This document shows positions 7,164 through 10,589 of a DNA stretch of 10,589 nt, piece after piece. The DNA lies in NCBI GenBank assembly GCA_018222695.1, contig JAAEZV010000039.1:1-10589 (forward strand), given 5' to 3'. The stretch comes from Gammaproteobacteria bacterium. GTDB lineage: Bacteria; Pseudomonadota; Gammaproteobacteria; Pseudomonadales; Halieaceae. The stretch's first letter is position 1. Each line of letters starts with the position of its first letter. Under the pieces are notes generated by a model, which was not told where the DNA came from, did no database searches, and was given only the letters and a program-made list of their open reading frames with translations. Both the position numbers and the translations under genes were made by a program.

Positions 7164-7650
7164 TCTGTTGGTCGCCTTCACAACACCCGATTTATCGGAT
7201 GCCCATCCAGCGGCCCAGCATCTGGGCTTCCAGTTTCGTGCATTTGGCGCTCGTGAGCACTTCGCCGGCCCTGTCTCCACGATAGCCTGCCACGCCGACA
7301 ACTCGCGGGTAGCCGAGGCCGTCGCTGAGCCGGGAGAAGGTCGGGTGTTGCTGGTGGATGGGCAGGGCGCCCTGCACCGATCGCTGCTCGGTGATCGTCT
7401 CGCTCAGCTCGCCTCGGATAATGGTTGGGCAGGGGTCGTTGTGATCGGCGCGATTCGCGATGTCGAGGTCATCGACAGGATCGATATCGGTGTGCAGGCG
7501 CTCGGCGTGTGCCCCGTCAAAACGGATAAGCAGGGGGTCGGCGACCGGGACATTCCGCTGCTGTTACGTGAGGTACCGGTAGCGCCGGGTGACTGGCTCT
7601 ACGCGGATCGCAACGGCGTACTGGTGAGCAGCGAGCCCATCCACAGCTAG
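7150..7650 (+). CDS. rraA: RraA family protein: RNase E regulator / HMG aldolase-like
   Basis: This 166-residue protein belongs to the RraA/class II pyruvate aldolase family. E. coli RraA binds and inhibits RNase E; many homologues cleave 4-hydroxy-4-methyl-2-oxoglutarate or decarboxylate oxaloacetate. Seen: TTPDLSDAHP near the start, GEGRVLLVDGQGA (63-75), GDRLAQLASDNGWAGVVVIG (81-100), AIRDVEVI (101-108), DIGVQALGVCPVKTDKQGVGD (112-132) and LYADRNGVLVS (150-160). R103-D104 matches the Arg-Asp pair of active aldolases; E. coli RraA has Arg-Gln there, so enzymatic activity is plausible here. The start at 7150 is chosen because family members begin just before the TPDL motif; an in-frame ATG at 7114 would extend it 12 residues deeper into the upstream gene. 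It overlaps the dehydrogenase end by 14 bases without a clear ribosome site, implying translational coupling. It converges with nadC 20 bases away. Confidence 0.9.
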   Translation: MTGSDLLVAFTTPDLSDAHPAAQHLGFQFRAFGAREHFAGPVSTIACHADNSRVAEAVAEPGEGRVLLVDGQGALHRSLLGDRLAQLASDNGWAGVVVIGAIRDVEVIDRIDIGVQALGVCPVKTDKQGVGDRDIPLLLREVPVAPGDWLYADRNGVLVSSEPIHS

Positions 7651-7665
7651 CCCACCCACAGCTAG
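7636..7665 (+). repeat. 15-bp tandem duplication spanning the rraA stop codon
   Basis: CCCATCCACAGCTAG (7636-7650) is followed directly by CCCACCCACAGCTAG (7651-7665), differing at one base. Each unit encodes Pro-(Ile/Thr)-His-Ser-stop in the rraA frame, so the second unit is a spare copy of the last four codons and the TAG stop. It fills most of the gap to the nadC stop. Replication slippage is the likely origin. Confidence 0.85.
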
Positions 7666-7670
7666 CGGTG

Positions 7671-8522
7671 TCAGTCGATCCGCATCGACAGATCCAAAGC
7701 CCTGACATGTTTGGTTAGCGCACCGATTGAGATGAAGTCGACGCCGGTTTCTGCGACGGCGACCAGGGTCTCGTCGGTGATGTTGCCCGACGCCTCAAGC
7801 TCAGCTCTACCCGCCGCGTGTGCCACGGCGCCTCGGAGCGCCTCCAGCGTAAAGTTATCCAGCATGATGCGATCTGCACCCGCCGTGAGCGCCTGTTCTA
7901 GTTCCGCTTCGTTCTCTACCTCGACTTCTACCGGCTTGCCGGGTGCGACGCTTCTCGCTGCGGCGACGGCCTCGGCAATACCACCGGCGGCCGAGATGTG
8001 GTTCTCTTTGATCAGGAAGGCATCAAACAATCCGATGCGGTGGTTGTAACACCCCCCGCAGGTCACGGCGTATTTCTGTGCCAACCTCAGCCCAGGCACA
8101 GTTTTGCGGGTATCGAGCAGCTTGACCTCGGTGTGTGCCACACGCGCGGCATAGTGGCTTGCGGTCGTCGCGGTACCCGATAACAACTGCAAGAAATTGA
8201 GTGCCGTGCGTTCTGCGGTCAGGAGTGCCCGTGCGGGTCCGCTCAGGGTACAAACTAGGTTGTCGGCCGCGATCGCATCGCCATCCTGTGCAGCCCATTC
8301 CACATGACAGCTGGGATCAATCTGGTGAAAGGCTTCCAGCGCAAAGGCAGTTCCGCACAGGATGCCGTCTTCACGCGTCACGATGCGGCCACTGGCCTGC
8401 ACGTCAGCGCCGATGAGCGCCGCCGTGATATCTCCGCTCTCGATATCCTCAGCGAGCGCTTGGGCAACAAGTTTGGCAATGTACTCTGGGGTGATCATGG
8501 CTGGCTGTGGTTCCAACGGCAT
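7671..8522 (-). CDS. nadC: Nicotinate-nucleotide pyrophosphorylase (quinolinate phosphoribosyltransferase)
   Basis: This cytoplasmic enzyme converts quinolinate and PRPP to nicotinate mononucleotide, CO2 and pyrophosphate in de novo NAD synthesis. At 283 residues it has normal length. Family motifs are intact: [10 protein letters not shown] (24-33), [19 protein letters not shown] (101-119, R105), [12 protein letters not shown] (135-146, R139 and K140), [21 protein letters not shown] (155-175, H161, R162 and K172), [11 protein letters not shown] (198-208), MLDNF (220-224, D222), EASGNI (243-248) and [18 protein letters not shown] (265-282). The start at 8522 has no ribosome site; ATG at 8498 (residue 9) follows GGAACC and is a real alternative. 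A GATAAT at 8530-8525, if it is the -10, would favour the later start. Divergence from ampDE is the ancestral gammaproteobacterial arrangement. The pilin gene that usually follows nadC is displaced by 5.7 kb. Confidence 0.96.
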   Translation of the reverse strand: MPLEPQPAMITPEYIAKLVAQALAEDIESGDITAALIGADVQASGRIVTREDGILCGTAFALEAFHQIDPSCHVEWAAQDGDAIAADNLVCTLSGPARALLTAERTALNFLQLLSGTATTASHYAARVAHTEVKLLDTRKTVPGLRLAQKYAVTCGGCYNHRIGLFDAFLIKENHISAAGGIAEAVAAARSVAPGKPVEVEVENEAELEQALTAGADRIMLDNFTLEALRGAVAHAAGRAELEASGNITDETLVAVAETGVDFISIGALTKHVRALDLSMRID

Positions 8523-8535
8523 CGATTATCGAGAT

Positions 8536-8550
8536 GAGCGTCCGGCGCTC
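8536..8550. repeat. Short inverted repeat in the nadC/ampD divergent gap
   Basis: GAGCG-TCCGG-CGCTC is a perfect 5-bp-arm dyad in the 58-base gap between the nadC and ampD starts. It could be an operator for either gene or chance in GC-rich DNA. No clear -35/-10 pair for ampD is visible, so one or both promoters may extend into the opposite gene. Confidence 0.3.
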
Positions 8551-8580
8551 GTTCTCCCAAGTCTGCGATAAGATTACCCC

Positions 8581-9150
8581 GTGACGACTACCACTGACCA
8601 ATGGAAGATCACCGGGGGCTGGCTCGCAGCTGCCCGTCGTGTGCCGTCTCCTAATTGTAACCCCCGACCCGAGGGAGCAGTGACCGAGCTGGTCGTCATA
8701 CACGGTATCTCTCTGCCGCCGGGCCAGTATGGCGGTCCCGAAATTGAAGCGCTGTTTACCAATACGCTCGATCCTGACGCGCACCCGTATTTTGCTGAAA
8801 TATCGGGCCTCGTGGTGTCAGCCCATTTTTTGCTCCGGCGCACGGGCGAGGTGGTGCAGTTCGTGTCAACCGATGCGCGGGCGTGGCATGCGGGCGTCTC
8901 TTGCTGGCAGGGGCGTGAGCAATGCAATGATTTCAGTATTGGTATTGAACTTGAGGGCTGTGACGAGGAGGCCTATACCGACTCGCAGTACGTCGCCTTG
9001 AATCAGCTATTGGCGGTCCTGACAAAGCAATACCCCGATATCCAGCACGATGCTATCGTTGGCCACAGCGATATTGCGCCCGGTCGTAAGACCGATCCGG
9101 GACCGGCATTTGACTGGTCTCGTGTAGTCGCCAGTCAGTCAGACCAGTAA
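8581..9150 (+). CDS. ampD: 1,6-anhydro-N-acetylmuramyl-L-alanine amidase AmpD
   Basis: This cytoplasmic zinc amidase removes the peptide from 1,6-anhydromuropeptides during murein recycling. Its loss leads to AmpR-dependent beta-lactamase induction in species with ampC. The 189 residues form one Amidase_2 domain. Zinc ligands by family alignment are H41 (LVVIHGISLP), H162 (VGHSDIAPGRKTDPG) and D172, with K170 beside them; the catalytic glutamate is E123 in FSIGIELEG. There is no signal peptide, as expected for AmpD and unlike the periplasmic AmiD/AmpDh paralogues. The start is GTG at 8581, the only initiator giving the normal WLAAARRVPSPNCNPRP N-terminus; no strong ribosome site precedes it, suggesting low expression. 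It forms an operon with ampE, 12 bases downstream, and is divergent from nadC. No ampR or ampC is in the window. Confidence 0.96.
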   Translation: MTTTTDQWKITGGWLAAARRVPSPNCNPRPEGAVTELVVIHGISLPPGQYGGPEIEALFTNTLDPDAHPYFAEISGLVVSAHFLLRRTGEVVQFVSTDARAWHAGVSCWQGREQCNDFSIGIELEGCDEEAYTDSQYVALNQLLAVLTKQYPDIQHDAIVGHSDIAPGRKTDPGPAFDWSRVVASQSDQ

Positions 9151-9162
9151 GGAGACGCGGGA

Positions 9163-9975
9163 GTGTCGTACCTCATTTTCATTTTTGCGGTAGGCCTTTT
9201 TGCGCTGTTGGGTGCGGGTGGGCCACTGCATGGTGACCGTTGGTTTTATGCGCTCAGCCGTCGCGTCGACGCCGTTGAGCTCGATCTGTGGCCCTCGTTG
9301 GCTTTGCGTGTCGGCGCCCCGCTACTTGCGGGGGTGACGGTGTTATGGGCTCTGGAGGCCTTTCTGGGTGGCCTCGCTGAGGTGCTCCTGGGAACGGCCC
9401 TTTTGTATTTTTCGCTGGGCAGAGGAGACTACCCCACCGAGTTACAGCGCTTTCTGGCTCGCGCCCGCGTCGGCGACGAGGAAGGGGCAGCCATGCTGCT
9501 GAGCGAATCCGCCGCTGACCGAGACTCGGGAGAGGCACGCGGCCAGCGCGCGCTGCGTGATTTCGCCTACCGCGGTTTCGCTCGATGGTTTCCGCCCGTG
9601 CTGTACTTCTGGTTGCTGGGGCCCTTCGGCGCGGCAGCCTATCGGCTGGTGGCGTTGGCCAATACTGACAGCGACGGGCGCTTTGATGCGGCCCAGCGTC
9701 TATTGGACTGGTTGCCATCGAGGGTCTTGCTGCTCACCTTCTGTGTGCTGGGTGACTTCGACCGATCAAAGGGCTTGTTGACCCGGGAGGCACTCGATAC
9801 TGGGGTGACTGCCGAGACTCTTTTGGCGCAGGGTGTCACCCGCGCGTGGCGCCTTGATGACGAGGAGTTGGATAACCCTCAGGGCGTTGTGACCGCGGTA
9901 GAGACAGCGCAAAAGGCGATGAACCGGGCGACCGGGGTCTGGGTGGTCGTGGCCTCATTGCTCGCACTCCTCTAA
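9163..9975 (+). CDS. ampE: Inner-membrane protein AmpE
   Basis: AmpE is an inner-membrane protein encoded with AmpD, proposed as a sensor or accessory in beta-lactamase regulation; its biochemical role is not settled. This 270-residue protein has hydrophobic segments at about 2-19, 46-84 (one long or two segments), 142-164, 184-197 and 257-270, with a soluble region at about 88-140. The LLDWLPSRVLLLTFCVLGDF stretch (180-199) matches the conserved DW-P-R segment of AmpE. The GTG start at 9163 is supported by AAGGAG eight bases upstream. It lies 12 bases after ampD in the usual order. Its TAA overlaps the stop codon of convergent panE, so there is no room for a separate terminator. Confidence 0.93.
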   Translation: MSYLIFIFAVGLFALLGAGGPLHGDRWFYALSRRVDAVELDLWPSLALRVGAPLLAGVTVLWALEAFLGGLAEVLLGTALLYFSLGRGDYPTELQRFLARARVGDEEGAAMLLSESAADRDSGEARGQRALRDFAYRGFARWFPPVLYFWLLGPFGAAAYRLVALANTDSDGRFDAAQRLLDWLPSRVLLLTFCVLGDFDRSKGLLTREALDTGVTAETLLAQGVTRAWRLDDEELDNPQGVVTAVETAQKAMNRATGVWVVVASLLALL

Positions 9976-10589
9976 GCGCCTAACACCTCCGACTCTCGTT
10001 TTTTTACTGCGTCATACAGCTCACTGAGTATCGGTGTTGCAGGCGGATGCGGTGTGAAACGCGACAGTAACCAGCCGACGATCGCATCAATCTCGGTTCG
10101 TTTGCCGCTCTCCATATCCACGCGCATGGATGAGTGATTGGCGGCGGTGCTGTCGCAAACCGCTCGTACTTGCGTCGGTAGCGCCGAGGCGATTTCCCCG
10201 GCGTCGGCACTGCAGAGCAGGCTCTGTACCTCCTTGATCACGTCCTCGGTAATTGCCCGCAACGGTGGCTGCATGAGGTCGCCGTTGGTGACGCCATGGA
10301 GGGCAGTCAGCGGATTGATTACCGCATTGAGTGCGACCTTGCCGAGCAGCACTGACCGGATGTCGGTCTCCCACTCAAATTCAGGCACGCCGTGTCGCCA
10401 GGGCGACAGCCATGTCGGTGCCGGACTCGAGTCCAGCATCCCGAGTTGGGTGCGGCCGTCACCGGAGACAATTAGCTCTCCCTCGCTTGAGCGCCGGCAT
10501 CCAGACGTAGTGGATCCCATCACCAACTGCGCCTTGCCAATCAGGGGCGCAACAGCCTCGGCGAGACCCATTCCGTTGCAGAGCAATAC
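9972..10589 (-). CDS. panE: 2-dehydropantoate 2-reductase (ketopantoate reductase), 5' end cut by the window edge
   Basis: PanE reduces ketopantoate to pantoate with NADPH in pantothenate and CoA synthesis. About 205 C-terminal residues are present; the N-terminal Rossmann glycine motif lies beyond the right edge. The visible part begins in the NGMG motif (VLLCNGMG), which carries the family asparagine. It continues through LLGKVALNAVINPLTALHGV, with the lysine corresponding to catalytic K176 of E. coli, and ends with NHSSMRVDMESGKRTEIDAIVGWLL, with the conserved serine and the glutamate corresponding to E256. These motifs are diagnostic of the ApbA/PanE family. The frame stays open to the edge. 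Its TAG (9974-9972) overlaps the ampE stop on the opposite strand. A broader PanE-like reductase is possible, but motif conservation favours the true enzyme. Confidence 0.92.
   Translation of the reverse strand, partial: VLLCNGMGLAEAVAPLIGKAQLVMGSTTSGCRRSSEGELIVSGDGRTQLGMLDSSPAPTWLSPWRHGVPEFEWETDIRSVLLGKVALNAVINPLTALHGVTNGDLMQPPLRAITEDVIKEVQSLLCSADAGEIASALPTQVRAVCDSTAANHSSMRVDMESGKRTEIDAIVGWLLSRFTPHPPATPILSELYDAVKKRESEVLGA

Noticed and set aside
7651..8580. A tRNA-Thr gene beside nadC, as in Pseudomonas.
   Set aside because: No cloverleaf or TTCGANNC arm is found on either side of nadC in this window.
1..10589. Search for an undescribed defence, mobile or biosynthetic system.
   Set aside because: Every long gene belongs to a known family with intact motifs. 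There are no integrases, transposases, direct-repeat arrays, toxin-antitoxin pairs or large unexplained gaps.

Overview
The window carries ten genes, two of them cut by the window edges, and reads as an ordinary stretch of a gammaproteobacterial chromosome. The genome is moderately GC-rich. The gene families and the order ampE-ampD/nadC...pilA-pilB are typical of Gammaproteobacteria. A marine, Pseudomonas-like or OM60/Halieaceae-like organism would fit, but the lineage is a guess. I see no phage, insertion sequence, CRISPR array, tRNA or rRNA.

Layout from left to right. (1) Type IV pilus genes on the minus strand: pilB, missing its 3' end, and upstream of it pilA. A strong intrinsic terminator separates them. 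Upstream of pilA lie a consensus sigma-54 promoter, a TGTCA-type palindrome at enhancer distance and a leader hairpin. (2) A metabolic block: malate synthase G (glcB, minus), a LysR-family regulator (minus), and a divergent pair on the plus strand made of a large acyl-CoA dehydrogenase and an overlapping rraA / HMG-aldolase-family gene. The lysR/dehydrogenase gap holds a T-N11-A LysR box over a TATAAT box and, separately, a 9-bp-arm inverted repeat. (3) nadC (minus), divergent from ampD-ampE (plus), which converges with panE (minus), cut by the right edge.

How the genes work together. pilA and pilB encode the pilin and the extension motor. nadC, ampD/ampE and panE are housekeeping genes for NAD synthesis, murein recycling and pantothenate synthesis. 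In E. coli (ampE-ampD-nadC-ppdD-hofB-hofC) and P. aeruginosa (ampE-ampD-nadC-pilA-pilB) nadC sits next to the pilin gene. Here about 5.7 kb of central-carbon and acyl-CoA genes separates them. That block, with its own LysR regulator, is the most distinctive feature. The regulator probably controls the dehydrogenase-rraA pair and perhaps glcB, but the substrate cannot be read from the sequence. I found no convincing undescribed system; the main interest is regulatory architecture and synteny.
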